DNA of 64,000 nucleotides from Promicromonospora soli (lineage in GTDB: Bacteria; Actinomycetota; Actinomycetes; Actinomycetales; Cellulomonadaceae): NCBI RefSeq assembly GCF_014653785.1, contig NZ_BNAS01000005.1, positions 303,368-367,367 of the forward strand, read 5' to 3'. The translations under genes were made by a program, and so were the position numbers. How positions within the stretch are numbered: the first letter of the stretch is position 1; each line of letters starts with the position of its first letter. A model generated the notes under the pieces. It was not told the DNA's origin, did not search any database, and saw nothing but the letters and a program-made list of their open reading frames with translations. Below are positions 25,808 to 35,065 of this stretch, piece after piece.

Positions 25808-26548
25808 TCACACCGCGATGCCCAGGTCCACGCCGAGCCGGAGCGCCACCTCGTCGAACCACGCCGCCGGGTCGGCGACAGAGCCCACCTGGTGCCCGAA
25901 CAGCTCGAACGAGATCACGCCGAACAGCATGGTCCACGCCATGAGCGCGCGGCGGACCGTCTCCGGCAGCTCGTCGTCCGACAGGTCCAGGCTTGCCATC
26001 AGCCCGTGCTCCTTGATGAAGGCCAGCGCGGGTGCCACTGTCCCGGGCGGGGCCGCGGACGCAGTCCCGGAGGCCGGCACGACCGGCGGGCGCGCACCCG
26101 CCGCGTAGGCGTCCCCGACGATGCGCACGAGCACGCGAACGACGCGCGTGGCCGGGTCGACGGTGTCCCGCGGCGCGACATAGCCGGGTACCGGCGTGCC
26201 GTACAGCAGCCCGAACTCCCCCGGATGAGCCACGCACCACGTCCGTACGGCGCGGAAGGTGCCGATCCAGCGGGCGGCTGTGTCCGCGCGGTCGGCGACG
26301 GCGGCGTCGGCACCCTCGGCGGTGGCGCCCAGCTCGTCGTACGCCTCGATGAGCAGTGCGGTGAGCAGCGCGTCGCGGCTCGGGAAGTACCGGTACACCG
26401 CCGAGGAGACCATCTCGACGTCGCGCGCGACGGCGCGCAGCGACAGCGCGGCAGGGCCGTCGGTGGTCAGCCGCGCGCGGGCGGAGTCGAGGATCTCGCG
26501 GGTGATCGCCTCGCGAGCGAGGGCGCGGGCAGTACGGGCCGGACTCAT
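25808..26548 (-). CDS. TetR-family repressor (WHG-type C-terminal domain)
   Basis: A 246-residue protein with an N-terminal TetR helix-turn-helix: AREAITREILDSARARL, then SLRAVARDVEMVSSAVYRYF, ending in PSRDALLTALL. The C-terminal ligand domain (TAARWIGTFRAVRTW and MAWTMLFGVISFELFG) fits the TetR WHG group. It is divergent from an NAD-dependent epimerase gene. The intervening 127 bases carry two similar 15-bp palindromic sites that are probably its operators, so it likely represses both genes until a ligand binds. Confidence 0.92.
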   Translation of the reverse strand: MSPARTARALAREAITREILDSARARLTTDGPAALSLRAVARDVEMVSSAVYRYFPSRDALLTALLIEAYDELGATAEGADAAVADRADTAARWIGTFRAVRTWCVAHPGEFGLLYGTPVPGYVAPRDTVDPATRVVRVLVRIVGDAYAAGARPPVVPASGTASAAPPGTVAPALAFIKEHGLMASLDLSDDELPETVRRALMAWTMLFGVISFELFGHQVGSVADPAAWFDEVALRLGVDLGIAV

Positions 26549-26587
26549 GCGCCCCAGGCTGCCATGTTTGGATCACCGCACACAAAT

Positions 26588-26602
26588 GTGAGCGCTGCTC
26601 TT
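26588..26602. promoter_or_regulatory. Probable TetR operator, site 1
   Basis: An imperfect palindrome (GTGAGCGCTGCTCTT) agreeing at 12 of 15 positions with site 2. It lies 40 bases before the tetR start. Confidence 0.55.
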
Positions 26603-26643
26603 GTTTTCGACGGCCGGACATGCCACGCTTACGGCACGCCAAT

Positions 26644-26658
26644 GAGAGCACTGCTCTC
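26644..26658. promoter_or_regulatory. Probable TetR operator, site 2
   Basis: A perfect 15-bp palindrome, GAGAGCA-C-TGCTCTC, 18 bases before the epimerase start and 56 bases from site 1 centre to centre. Bound repressor would block the epimerase promoter or early elongation. Confidence 0.65.
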
Positions 26659-26675
26659 GGAATGGAGCATTGATC

Positions 26676-27596
26676 ATGTCTGACAACCACCTCATCGTCG
26701 GCGCCGGCCCTATCGGCCGCCACGTCGCGGCCCTCCTCGCCGACCGCGGTTCCCGCGTCACCGTCGCGAGCCGCTCCGGCCGCAGCACCGGGATCGACGA
26801 CGTCGAGCACGTCGCCCTCGACGCCTCCGACGCCGACGCCCTGGCCCGAGCCGCCGAGGGGACCGACTACCTCTACAACTGCGCCAACCCCGCCGACTAC
26901 ACCCAGTGGGAGCGCGTGTGGCCGCCGCTCGCCGCGTCCCTGCTGTCGGCCGCCGAGCGCTCCGGCGCGGTCTACGCGATTACCGGCACCCTCTACCCCT
27001 ACGGCCCGGTCGACGTCCCCATCTCCGAGGACCTGCCCGCCGCCGCCACGGACCACAAGGGTCGGCTCCGGGCCCGCATGTGGGCGGAGGCGAAGGCCGC
27101 GCACGACGCCGGGCGCATCCGGGCCGTCGAGATCCGCGGCTCCGACTACATGGGCCGCGGCGTCGGCGGCAACGGGCACATCTCGCGCCTCATGCCCGCC
27201 GCGCTGCAGGGCAAGCGCGTCACGATGATGGGCCGCACCGACCTGCCGCACACCTTCACCGACGTGCACGACGCCGCCCGCACCCTGATCGCCGCCGCCG
27301 AGGACCCGGGTGCCCACGGACGCGTCTGGCACGTCCCGAGCAACCCGCCGGTCACGCAGGCCCAGGCCCTGACGGACGTGCTCGGATCCGTGGGCAGGCC
27401 GCCCGTGAAGATCTCGTCCCTGCGCGGCACCGGGCTCGCCGCCGTCGCCCTGGTCTCCCCCTTCATGCGGGAGATGCGCGAGATCATCTACCAGTGGGAG
27501 CGCCCGTACGTCCTGGACGACACCGCCGCCCGTACCCGCTTCGGCATCACTCCGACGCCGTGGGAGGAGATGTGCCGCCGCACCGCGCAGGGCTGA
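26676..27596 (+). CDS. NAD(P)-dependent epimerase/dehydratase-like protein
   Basis: A 306-residue short-chain-dehydrogenase-like (atypical/extended SDR) protein. The N-terminal Rossmann motif is HLIVGAGPIGRHVAALLADRG, broken here as IVGAGPIG. Other signs are VALDASDADAL, YNCANPADY and a Tyr in GTLYPYGP at the usual active-site region. Substrate is unknown. ATG 26676 is preferred to TTG 26670 since GGAG lies eight bases upstream. It is divergent from, and probably controlled by, the TetR gene. Confidence 0.85.
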   Translation: MSDNHLIVGAGPIGRHVAALLADRGSRVTVASRSGRSTGIDDVEHVALDASDADALARAAEGTDYLYNCANPADYTQWERVWPPLAASLLSAAERSGAVYAITGTLYPYGPVDVPISEDLPAAATDHKGRLRARMWAEAKAAHDAGRIRAVEIRGSDYMGRGVGGNGHISRLMPAALQGKRVTMMGRTDLPHTFTDVHDAARTLIAAAEDPGAHGRVWHVPSNPPVTQAQALTDVLGSVGRPPVKISSLRGTGLAAVALVSPFMREMREIIYQWERPYVLDDTAARTRFGITPTPWEEMCRRTAQG

Positions 27597-27644
27597 CGGC
27601 GGTCCGGGCGTGGAACGACCGGACTTCGGCCCGGGAAACCCGCG

Positions 27645-27650
27645 TAGCAT
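27645..27650 (+). promoter_or_regulatory. -10 box of a probable leaderless mRNA
   Basis: TAGCAT lies seven bases before ATG 27658 and there is no ribosome-binding site, so the start codon would be at or near the 5' end of the transcript. Confidence 0.55.
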
Positions 27651-27657
27651 CGTCAGG

Positions 27658-30327
27658 ATGGCCTCCTCGCTCCCCGCAGCGCCGGCGGCGGCCACGCGGC
27701 ACTTCGCCGACGACCTCCGGCAGCGCTCGGACACCGCGCTCGTCGCGCTCCTGCGCGCCCGTCCTGATCTCGCCACCCCATCCCCCTCGACGCTCCGCTC
27801 GCTCGCTGCCCGCGCGTCGAGCCGCACCTCGCTCGAACGCGCCCTCGCGCGCGCCGACGCCCTGACCCTGCAGGTCCTGGAGGCGGTGCTCGCCCTCGAG
27901 CCGGTCTACCGCGCCTCGCCCGATGCCGGGTCGCCGCTTCCCGGTTCCCTCACCACCGAGGTGGTCAACTGGGCGCTGGGTGGTTCTGCGGAGGACCGGC
28001 CCCGCGTCGAGGCGGCCGTGCGGCTGGCCGTCGAGCAGGCCCTGCTCTGGGACACCGGCCCGGGGTCCGACATCGAGGGCGGCGCCGGTGCGGGTGCCAC
28101 CCCGGCGGAGCCCGTCGACCTCCGCACGGCGCCCGGGCTCGACGAGCTGCTCGGCCCGAACCCCGCGGGCCTGGGCCCCCACCTGGATCCCGTACCGGGC
28201 GGGCTCGCCGAGGCGGTCGGGTACGCGCTCGGCTCCGAGTCCGGGCGCACGAGGACCGCTCCCGCGCTCGACGCGCTCCTCGCCGAGGCACCTCCCGGCG
28301 CCCGCGCGATCCTGGACGCGCTCGCCTGGGGGCCACCGGTCGGCGTCGTGCCGCCCGCCGGATCCCGGCCGCGTGACGCGGTGAACTGGCTGGTCACAGC
28401 GAATCTCCTGGTCCGCTCGGACGCCCGGCACGTGGTCATGACGCGCCTGGTCGGGCTCGCGCTCCGCGGCGGGCACACCCACCGCGAGCCGCGCACCCGG
28501 CCGCCCGAGCCGGAGGGCCGCACGGTGCTGGCCGTCACCGCCGACGCCGAGGCGGCGAGCGCCGCGCTCGAGCTGGTCCGCCGCGTGCGGGTGCTGCGGC
28601 AGTCCTGGGACGCGAACCCGCCGTCGGTCCTCCGGGCCGGCGGTCTGGGCGTGCGCGACCTGCGCCGGGTTGCCGCCCAGCTGGAGACGGACGAGCGCGC
28701 GACAGCGTTCGTGGTCGAGGTAGCGGCGCTGGCCGGCCTGGTGCGGGACGACGGCGAAGCGCCGCCGTCGTACGTGCCGACCGTGACGGACTGGGACGAC
28801 CTGGACGACGCCGCCCGCTGGGCGCGGCTCGTCGAGGCCTGGCTGGCCTCCCGCCGCGCGCCGTGGCTGGTGGGCTCGCGGGACGACAAGGGCGCGCTCC
28901 GGCCGCCGCTCTCACCGGACCTGCAGCGGCCGTGGGTGCCGCGCCTGCGAAACGGCGTGCTGGGGGTGCTCGCCGCCGGACCGGCCGGCGACACCGTGCT
29001 CGCGCCGACTCCCGCCGCCGTCGTCGATGTGCTGACCTGGCACACGCCCCGGGCCGTACCGCCCGCGAGCGCTGTCGAGGGCCTGCTGGCGGAGGCGGAG
29101 TGGCTGGGTGTGACGGGCGCCGGCGCGCTGTCGACGCCCGGCCGCGCTCTGCTCCGCATCCCGCACGACGAGCCCCACGCGCCGGGCGACGCCGCCGCCG
29201 CGCTGCGTGCGGTCCTGCCGCACGAGGTGGACGAGATCCTGCTCCAGGGTGACCTCACGGGGATCGTCCCGGGCCGCCCGTCGCGTGAGCTCGCGCGGCT
29301 GCTGGAGCGGTCGACGGACATCGAGTCGCGGGGCGCCGCCACGACCGTTCGGTTCAGCCCGGCGTCGGTCACCCGGGCGCTCGACCACGGCGAGACCGCG
29401 GACGGCCTGCTCGACGAGCTGTCCCACCGGTCGCCCGTGCCGGTCCCGCAGCCCCTGGAGTACCTGGTCCGCGACACCGCCCGGCGGCACGGGGCGGTGC
29501 GCGTGGGTTCGGCGTCGTCGTACCTGCGGGCCGCCGACGCCACCGTCCTCGCCGGTCTCGAGCACGACCCGACGCTCGTCAGCCTGGGCCTGGTGCGGCT
29601 CGCGCCCACGGTGCTCGCGGCGTCGGTCCCAGCGGCCGCCCTGCACGAGATCCTGCGCAGCCGCGGCCTGGTCTCGGCCCTCGAAGGGCCGGACGGCCGC
29701 GTGCTCGTCGCACGCCGGGGCGTGCTGGGTCGTGCGATGCCGGCCCCGCGCTCGGCGGCCGCGATCCGGACGGGCTCGGGGTCCGACATCGCCACACGCG
29801 CGCCCGACCCCGAGGCGCTGGTCGCCGAGCTCCGCGCCGTCGAGGCGGCGGCGCGAGCCGGTGCGCGGGCGCGGGCGGACGCGGCCGAGGTGGCGCGGTC
29901 GGTGTCCACGTCCGGCGGCGGCATCCCGCTGCGCGGCTACCGGGTCGTGGCCGGCCGGCCGGGCCGCACCGAGATCACCGAGGTCGAGCAGCTGACGGGC
30001 ACCCCGGTCGCCCCGGAGAGACCCACGCCGACGCCGGCGAGCGCGGCCCCGGCGTCCGCCGACGGGCCCGTTGTCGAGGCCCTGGAAGACGACCCGGGAA
30101 CACAGCACCCCGCCGACGGGTTGGCATTGCTGCGCGACGCGCTCCGCGACGGCTCCACCGTGATCGTCGAGGTGGCCGGGCACACCGGCCGGCTGGAGCG
30201 CCGCGAGCTGAAGCCCCTGAACCTCGACGGCGGGAGGCTTCGCGCGCTCGACCCGGACCGAGAGGCCGAGCTGACGATCGCCGTCCACCGCATCGCGTCG
30301 GTCCTGCCGACATCGTCCACGCCGTAG
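27658..30327 (+). CDS. Helicase-associated protein, XPB partner (Rv0862c-like)
   Basis: An 889-residue protein encoded directly before the XPB helicase gene and matching in size and position the mycobacterial Rv0862c protein annotated with a helicase XPB/Ssl2-associated domain. The N-terminus holds helical repeats (ADDLRQRSDTALVALLRARP). The C-terminal half contains DEILLQGDLTGIVPGRPS and VREPRTHRVRVGSA-like segments (GAVRVGSASSYLRAAD) typical of that family. It lacks Walker motifs. It probably works with XPB in DNA repair or transcription-coupled processes; this is inferred from gene pairing. ATG 27658 is chosen for its -10 spacing. Confidence 0.82.
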   Translation: MASSLPAAPAAATRHFADDLRQRSDTALVALLRARPDLATPSPSTLRSLAARASSRTSLERALARADALTLQVLEAVLALEPVYRASPDAGSPLPGSLTTEVVNWALGGSAEDRPRVEAAVRLAVEQALLWDTGPGSDIEGGAGAGATPAEPVDLRTAPGLDELLGPNPAGLGPHLDPVPGGLAEAVGYALGSESGRTRTAPALDALLAEAPPGARAILDALAWGPPVGVVPPAGSRPRDAVNWLVTANLLVRSDARHVVMTRLVGLALRGGHTHREPRTRPPEPEGRTVLAVTADAEAASAALELVRRVRVLRQSWDANPPSVLRAGGLGVRDLRRVAAQLETDERATAFVVEVAALAGLVRDDGEAPPSYVPTVTDWDDLDDAARWARLVEAWLASRRAPWLVGSRDDKGALRPPLSPDLQRPWVPRLRNGVLGVLAAGPAGDTVLAPTPAAVVDVLTWHTPRAVPPASAVEGLLAEAEWLGVTGAGALSTPGRALLRIPHDEPHAPGDAAAALRAVLPHEVDEILLQGDLTGIVPGRPSRELARLLERSTDIESRGAATTVRFSPASVTRALDHGETADGLLDELSHRSPVPVPQPLEYLVRDTARRHGAVRVGSASSYLRAADATVLAGLEHDPTLVSLGLVRLAPTVLAASVPAAALHEILRSRGLVSALEGPDGRVLVARRGVLGRAMPAPRSAAAIRTGSGSDIATRAPDPEALVAELRAVEAAARAGARARADAAEVARSVSTSGGGIPLRGYRVVAGRPGRTEITEVEQLTGTPVAPERPTPTPASAAPASADGPVVEALEDDPGTQHPADGLALLRDALRDGSTVIVEVAGHTGRLERRELKPLNLDGGRLRALDPDREAELTIAVHRIASVLPTSSTP

Positions 30328-30358
30328 ACCGCAGCTGAGCAAGACCGAGGGAGACCCC

Positions 30359-32056
30359 ATGCCCGATGGCCCGCTGATCGTGCAGAGCGACAAGACGCTC
30401 CTGCTGGAGGTCGACCACCCGAGTGCCGAGCAGGCGCGCCGCTCCATCGCGCCCTTCGCCGAGCTGGAGCGCGCGCCCGAGCACGTCCACACCTACCGCC
30501 TGACGGCGCTGGGCCTGTGGAACGCGCGCGCGGCCGGCCACGACGCGGAGCAGGTCGTGAACACGCTCATCGAGTTCAGCCGGTACCCCGTGCCGCACGC
30601 GCTGCTGGTCGACGTCGCCGAGACGATGGCCCGCTACGGGCGCCTCCAGCTGGCGCAGGACCCGGCGCACGGCCTCGTGCTGCGCACCACCGACAAGGCC
30701 GTCCTCGCGGAGGTGCTGAAGTCGCGGCGCACCGCGGGCCTGGTCGGCGAGCGCCTGGACGAGTCCACTGTGGCCGTGCACCCCTCCGAGCGCGGGCACC
30801 TCAAGCAGGTCCTGGTGAAGCTGGGCTGGCCGGCCGAGGACCTCGCGGGCTACGTCGACGGCGAGAAGCACCCGATCGAGCTGAGCCCCACCACAAAGCC
30901 CCGGACGCCGCACGAGAAGGCCGCCGCGTGGGAGATGCGGCCCTACCAGGCGCAGGCAGTGGACGGGTTCTGGCACGGCGGGTCGGGCGTCGTGGTCCTG
31001 CCCTGCGGCGCGGGCAAGACGATCGTCGGCGCGGGTGCGATGGCGAAGTCGGGCACGACGACGCTCATCCTGGTGACCAACACAGTGAGCGCGCGCCAGT
31101 GGCGTGACGAGCTGGTGCGGCGCACGAGCCTGACCGAGGACGAGATCGGCGAGTACTCCGGCGCCCGCAAGGAGATCAAGCCGGTCACCATCGCGACCTA
31201 CCAGGTGCTGACGACCAAGCGGAAGGGCGTCTACACGCACCTCGAGCTGCTCGACGCCCGCGACTGGGGCCTGGTCCTGTACGACGAGGTGCACCTGCTG
31301 CCTGCCCCGGTCTTCCGGATGACGGCGGACCTGCAGGCCCGGCGACGCCTCGGCCTCACCGCCACGCTGGTACGTGAGGACGGCCGCGAGGACGAGGTGT
31401 TCAGCCTCATCGGGCCCAAGCGGTTCGACGCGCCGTGGAAGGACATCGAGGCCCAGGGCTACATCGCGCCAGCGGACTGCGTGGAGGTGCGGCTCACGCT
31501 CCCGGAGAGCGAGCGCATGACGTACGCGACGGCCGAGATGGAGGACAAGTACCGGCTCGCCGCGTCGGCGTCGGGCAAGAAGAAGGTGGTGGAGCAGATC
31601 GTCGCGCGCCACCCGGACGACCAGGTGCTCGTCATCGGGCAGTACATCGACCAGCTCGAGGAGCTGGCGGAGCACCTCGGCGCGCCGATCATCACGGGCG
31701 CGACCACGAACAAGGAGCGGCAGCGGCTGTTCGGGGCGTTCCGCGAGGGCGAGATCTCGCGCCTCGTGGTGAGCAAGGTCGCCAACTACTCGGTGGACCT
31801 GCCGGAGGCGTCGGTGGCGATCCAGGTGTCGGGATCCTTCGGCTCGCGGCAGGAGGAGGCGCAGCGCCTCGGGCGCATCATGCGGCCCAAGGCCGACGGG
31901 CGCACCGCGCACTTCTACGCAGTCGTCGCGCGGGACACCGTGGACCAGGACTTCGCCGCCCACCGGCAGCGGTTCCTGGCCGAGCAGGGATACGCGTACC
32001 GCATCGTGGATGCGGAGGATCTGGACGAGTCGCCGGCTGATTCCCCATCATTCTGA
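30359..32056 (+). CDS. xpb: XPB-type DNA repair helicase (ERCC3/RAD25 homologue)
   Basis: A 565-residue superfamily-2 helicase. The N-terminal region (about 1–170) is the XPB damage-recognition part. Then come Walker A PCGAGKT (residues 215–221), DEVH box (309–312), RRLGLTATLVREDGRED (motif III with the XPB-specific RED segment) and the C-terminal helicase lobe with QEEAQRLGRIMRP. XPB unwinds DNA in eukaryotic TFIIH; actinobacterial homologues are 3'-5' helicases. GAGGGAG precedes the ATG, and the gene starts 31 bases after its partner gene, so they form an operon. A strong hairpin follows. Confidence 0.95.
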   Translation: MPDGPLIVQSDKTLLLEVDHPSAEQARRSIAPFAELERAPEHVHTYRLTALGLWNARAAGHDAEQVVNTLIEFSRYPVPHALLVDVAETMARYGRLQLAQDPAHGLVLRTTDKAVLAEVLKSRRTAGLVGERLDESTVAVHPSERGHLKQVLVKLGWPAEDLAGYVDGEKHPIELSPTTKPRTPHEKAAAWEMRPYQAQAVDGFWHGGSGVVVLPCGAGKTIVGAGAMAKSGTTTLILVTNTVSARQWRDELVRRTSLTEDEIGEYSGARKEIKPVTIATYQVLTTKRKGVYTHLELLDARDWGLVLYDEVHLLPAPVFRMTADLQARRRLGLTATLVREDGREDEVFSLIGPKRFDAPWKDIEAQGYIAPADCVEVRLTLPESERMTYATAEMEDKYRLAASASGKKKVVEQIVARHPDDQVLVIGQYIDQLEELAEHLGAPIITGATTNKERQRLFGAFREGEISRLVVSKVANYSVDLPEASVAIQVSGSFGSRQEEAQRLGRIMRPKADGRTAHFYAVVARDTVDQDFAAHRQRFLAEQGYAYRIVDAEDLDESPADSPSF

Positions 32057-32067
32057 GGGCGGGCCAG

Positions 32068-32101
32068 CGCCCGGCGTGAAAAACCACCTTCACGCTGGGC
32101 G
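32068..32101 (+). terminator. 13-bp hairpin after the XPB gene
   Basis: Arms 32068–32080 and 32089–32101 pair over 13 bp with one G·T, around an 8-base loop. It lies 12 bases past the xpb stop. Confidence 0.8.
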
Positions 32102-32181
32102 TTCACCCGGGAAGTCGTTGCTTATACGCAACGTTTTCGTCTCAAATTGCGAGGACATGAGCCGGGGGTGACGATCAGGGC

Positions 32182-34365
32182 GTGATCGAGTCCTCAGCAA
32201 GACACGACCATCCATACGATCCCAGCACCCGGGCGACCGGGGGCTGGACCATCGCAGCCTTCGTCGGCCTCGTCGGCGTCGTTCTCGCGGCTACCTCCCA
32301 GGCCGCCGACGCGACGGTCACGGAGCCCATCGAGCCGATGCCGTCGGTCTCGCCGCGCCTGTCCGCGGCCAAGCAGGCCGAACTCATGTCGGACGTGCTC
32401 CCGGCATCGCCGCCGATCACCCTCACGGACCCCGTGACCGACGGCACGGGCGCGCTGAGCGACGCCGAGCGCCAGGAGCTGCAGGCCGCCATCGACCGGC
32501 TCGCCGACGAGTCGGACCTGCGCATGTTCGTCGTGTACATCGAGAGCTTCGACGGCATCGATCCGGTGGACTGGGCCAACGCGAGCGCCAACCTGTCAGG
32601 GTTCGGCACGGACGACCTGCTCCTGGCCATCGCCACCGCCGACCAGCAGTTCGGCCTGTCCGCGGACACCAACGTCGCCCTGACGGACACCCAGCTCGGT
32701 GAGATCGACAGCACCGTCGCCGCCTCCGTCGAGGAGGAGCAGTGGGCCGCGGCCGCTACCGACGCCGTCGACACCGTGCGCCGGGCCCAGGCCGACGCGA
32801 CCAGCCCGATCCTCCTGGCCGGCATCGCCCTCGCCGCCGCCCTGTTGCTCGTCGCGATCGGGTACGTCATGTGGCGGTTCGCCGTGCCGCGCCTCGCGCG
32901 GCTCACGGACCACCTTTCGGCACCCGCCCGCACGACACTGGACGAGCTGCCCCTCGCCGAGCTGGACGAGCGCGCCGCGGCCGCCCTGGTCGGCATCGAC
33001 GACGCGCTGAAGACCTGCGACCAGGAGCTCGGCTTCGCCCGCACGGAGCTGGGCGCTGACGCGACGAGGGACTTCGAGCAGATCCTGGCGCGCGCCGCCG
33101 GCGACGTCCGCGAGGCGTTCGCGATCCGGCAGGCGCTGGACGTCACGGCAACGCAGGCGGAGGACGGCCGGCCGGACGACGCCGGGCGCGACTACGGGTC
33201 CGACGCCGAGCGGCGTGCGCGCCTGACCCAGATCATCGCGCTGTGCGACGGCGCGGCCGACGCGCTCGACGCGCGGACACGAGCGTTCGACGACCTGCGC
33301 CGCCTGCAGCAGCGCGCCCCGGAGGTGCTGGCCGACGTCGTCGCCGCCGAGCCCGAGGTCGTCAGCCGGGTGGCCACCGCACGCGACGTGCTCGCGCAGC
33401 TCGCGGGGACGTACCCGGCGAGCACGCTGGCGACGGTGTCGGGCAACCCGGAGCAGGCGGAGCTGCTGCTCGCCAACACCAAGGAGGCCGTCGCCGCCGG
33501 ACGGTCGGCCCTGGCAGCCGGGAACCAGGCGATAGCCGTGGCGCACGTGCGGAGCGCACAGAACGCGCTGGGCCAGGCCGTCATGCTGCTCGACGCCGTC
33601 GACGCGACCGCCGGCTATCTCGCGGAGGCCGCCGGACGGCTCGACAAGTCGGTAGCGTCGCTCACCCAGGACGTGAAGTCTGCCAAGTCGGTCGAGGGCG
33701 ACCTGCGTGTCACGCTCGCGCGTACCGCCGCCCAGGCCTCGCTCAAGCATGTCGAGGTGACGCGCGACGGCGGCGACCCGCTGGTGGGGCTGCAGCGCAT
33801 CGCCGCCGCGGAGGCCGCGCTCGACGCCGCCCTGGCGACCACCCGCGACGCCACCGAGGTGGCGGCACGGGCGTCCGCGCTGCTGCGGGACACGCTCGGC
33901 CGGGTCGACGCGCAGCTGCGCCAGACCGCCGACTTCGTCGCCACGCGACGCGGAGCCGTAGGCGCGACGGCGCGGACGCGGCTCGCGGAGGCGGTCCGGC
34001 TGGCCGACGTCGCCCGCTCGCTCCACTCGACCGCCCCCGCGGTAGCACTGGACGAGGCCCAGAGCGCGAACACGCTGGTGCAGGAGGCCGCGCGGCTCGC
34101 CCGCCGGGACGCGGACGCCGTCGTGACCGTTTCCGCCGCGGAGGAAGAGCCCGCAACGGACGGGCCCGACGCGAACGGCCCGATCACCGGCGGCATGATG
34201 CTCGGTGGCATCCTGTTCGACCCGCGCCTGGCACGCTCACGCAGGCGCGCCCACAACGCGGCCATCGGGGGCGGGTTCGGCGGCGGCGGGTTCGGCGGCG
34301 GGCGCCCCGTGGCGCTCAGGAAGCTGGGCACGGTCCGCGCCTGGTGGCCGGCGCAGGCCAAGTAG
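32182..34365 (+). CDS. Large TPM-domain membrane protein
   Basis: A 727-residue protein. An N-terminal hydrophobic segment (about 22–40) is a signal/anchor. A TPM (YgcG) domain spans about 80–195 (LTDPVTDGTGALSDAERQ, then DDLLLAIATADQQFGL). A membrane helix lies near 212–234. A 400-residue Ala/Leu/Arg-rich helical and coiled-coil region follows. The C-terminus ends with the Gly/Phe-rich GGGFGGGGFGGGRP. TPM domains occur in membrane-associated proteins, some phosphatases, but activity here is unproven. The start is GTG 32182 with GGGGGTGA upstream, so it might also begin slightly later. It is separated from xpb by a terminator. Confidence 0.85.
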   Translation: MIESSARHDHPYDPSTRATGGWTIAAFVGLVGVVLAATSQAADATVTEPIEPMPSVSPRLSAAKQAELMSDVLPASPPITLTDPVTDGTGALSDAERQELQAAIDRLADESDLRMFVVYIESFDGIDPVDWANASANLSGFGTDDLLLAIATADQQFGLSADTNVALTDTQLGEIDSTVAASVEEEQWAAAATDAVDTVRRAQADATSPILLAGIALAAALLLVAIGYVMWRFAVPRLARLTDHLSAPARTTLDELPLAELDERAAAALVGIDDALKTCDQELGFARTELGADATRDFEQILARAAGDVREAFAIRQALDVTATQAEDGRPDDAGRDYGSDAERRARLTQIIALCDGAADALDARTRAFDDLRRLQQRAPEVLADVVAAEPEVVSRVATARDVLAQLAGTYPASTLATVSGNPEQAELLLANTKEAVAAGRSALAAGNQAIAVAHVRSAQNALGQAVMLLDAVDATAGYLAEAAGRLDKSVASLTQDVKSAKSVEGDLRVTLARTAAQASLKHVEVTRDGGDPLVGLQRIAAAEAALDAALATTRDATEVAARASALLRDTLGRVDAQLRQTADFVATRRGAVGATARTRLAEAVRLADVARSLHSTAPAVALDEAQSANTLVQEAARLARRDADAVVTVSAAEEEPATDGPDANGPITGGMMLGGILFDPRLARSRRRAHNAAIGGGFGGGGFGGGRPVALRKLGTVRAWWPAQAK

Positions 34366-34393
34366 CCGCCGCTCCGTGGATGATCGTCCCCGG

Positions 34394-34987
34394 CTACAGG
34401 TAGCGCAGCGGGTCGAACTCCTCGATCGGGATGATGCGGACGCGCGGCAGCATGGTGGTGAAGGCGTCGGCGTCGGCCTCGAGGTCGTACATGACGAGGC
34501 CGCGCTGCTCCAGGTCCGTGAACCGGGCGTTGACGAACTCCCGGAAGCCCAGCAGGCCGACGCGGCGGTCGTCGTCGTCGAGCAGGGCCTCGATCTGCGG
34601 CAGGAAGTCGCCGTCGTGGCTCGCGAGGAGCACGTCGCCGGGGCGGTCCATCAGCGCGTCGAGGGTGCGCTGGATACCAACGTCGACTACCTTCTCCGAA
34701 CCCTGCGCGGCCAGCGGGATCGGCTTGTAGCCCATGGCGAGCAGAGCCTGCACGAACGGCATCGGCATCTGGCCGGACGTCGCGTTGAGGAAGAACAGCG
34801 GCACGACGTTCTGCGACCACACCTTCTCCGCGAACGCGGAGATGCGGTCCCAGCGGGGGCGTTCCTCGGGAGCGGGCCGGCGGTTCAGCACGTTCATGCC
34901 GAGCGTGGCGTCGATGTTCTCACCGTCGACGATGAGATACGTGCGCCGGGGCGTCTGTCCAGGCTCCTGCGGGAACGGTGCTGACAT
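34394..34987 (-). CDS. NYN-domain (PIN-like) protein
   Basis: A 197-residue protein whose core is a NYN domain, a PIN-fold nuclease-like module: TYLIVDGENIDATLG at residue about 17, VVPLFFLNA, and DVLLASHDGDFLPQIEAL. The spaced aspartates are the usual metal ligands. Such proteins are thought to cleave RNA; the target is unknown. ATG 34987 is chosen because TAGGCT lies seven bases upstream, fitting a leaderless transcript. The gene converges with the TPM gene and is divergent from the two-component system. Confidence 0.87.
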   Translation of the reverse strand: MSAPFPQEPGQTPRRTYLIVDGENIDATLGMNVLNRRPAPEERPRWDRISAFAEKVWSQNVVPLFFLNATSGQMPMPFVQALLAMGYKPIPLAAQGSEKVVDVGIQRTLDALMDRPGDVLLASHDGDFLPQIEALLDDDDRRVGLLGFREFVNARFTDLEQRGLVMYDLEADADAFTTMLPRVRIIPIEEFDPLRYL

Positions 34988-34994
34988 GCAGGAC

Positions 34995-35000
34995 AGCCTA
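34995..35000 (-). promoter_or_regulatory. -10 box of a probable leaderless mRNA (NYN gene)
   Basis: On the minus strand TAGGCT lies seven bases before ATG 34987 and no ribosome-binding site is present. Confidence 0.55.
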
Positions 35001-35065
35001 GCGGCGTGCCAGGTGGCGGGCCGGATGATGCGCTGCCCGGGTCGGGGCAATTTCCCGGGCGAAAC

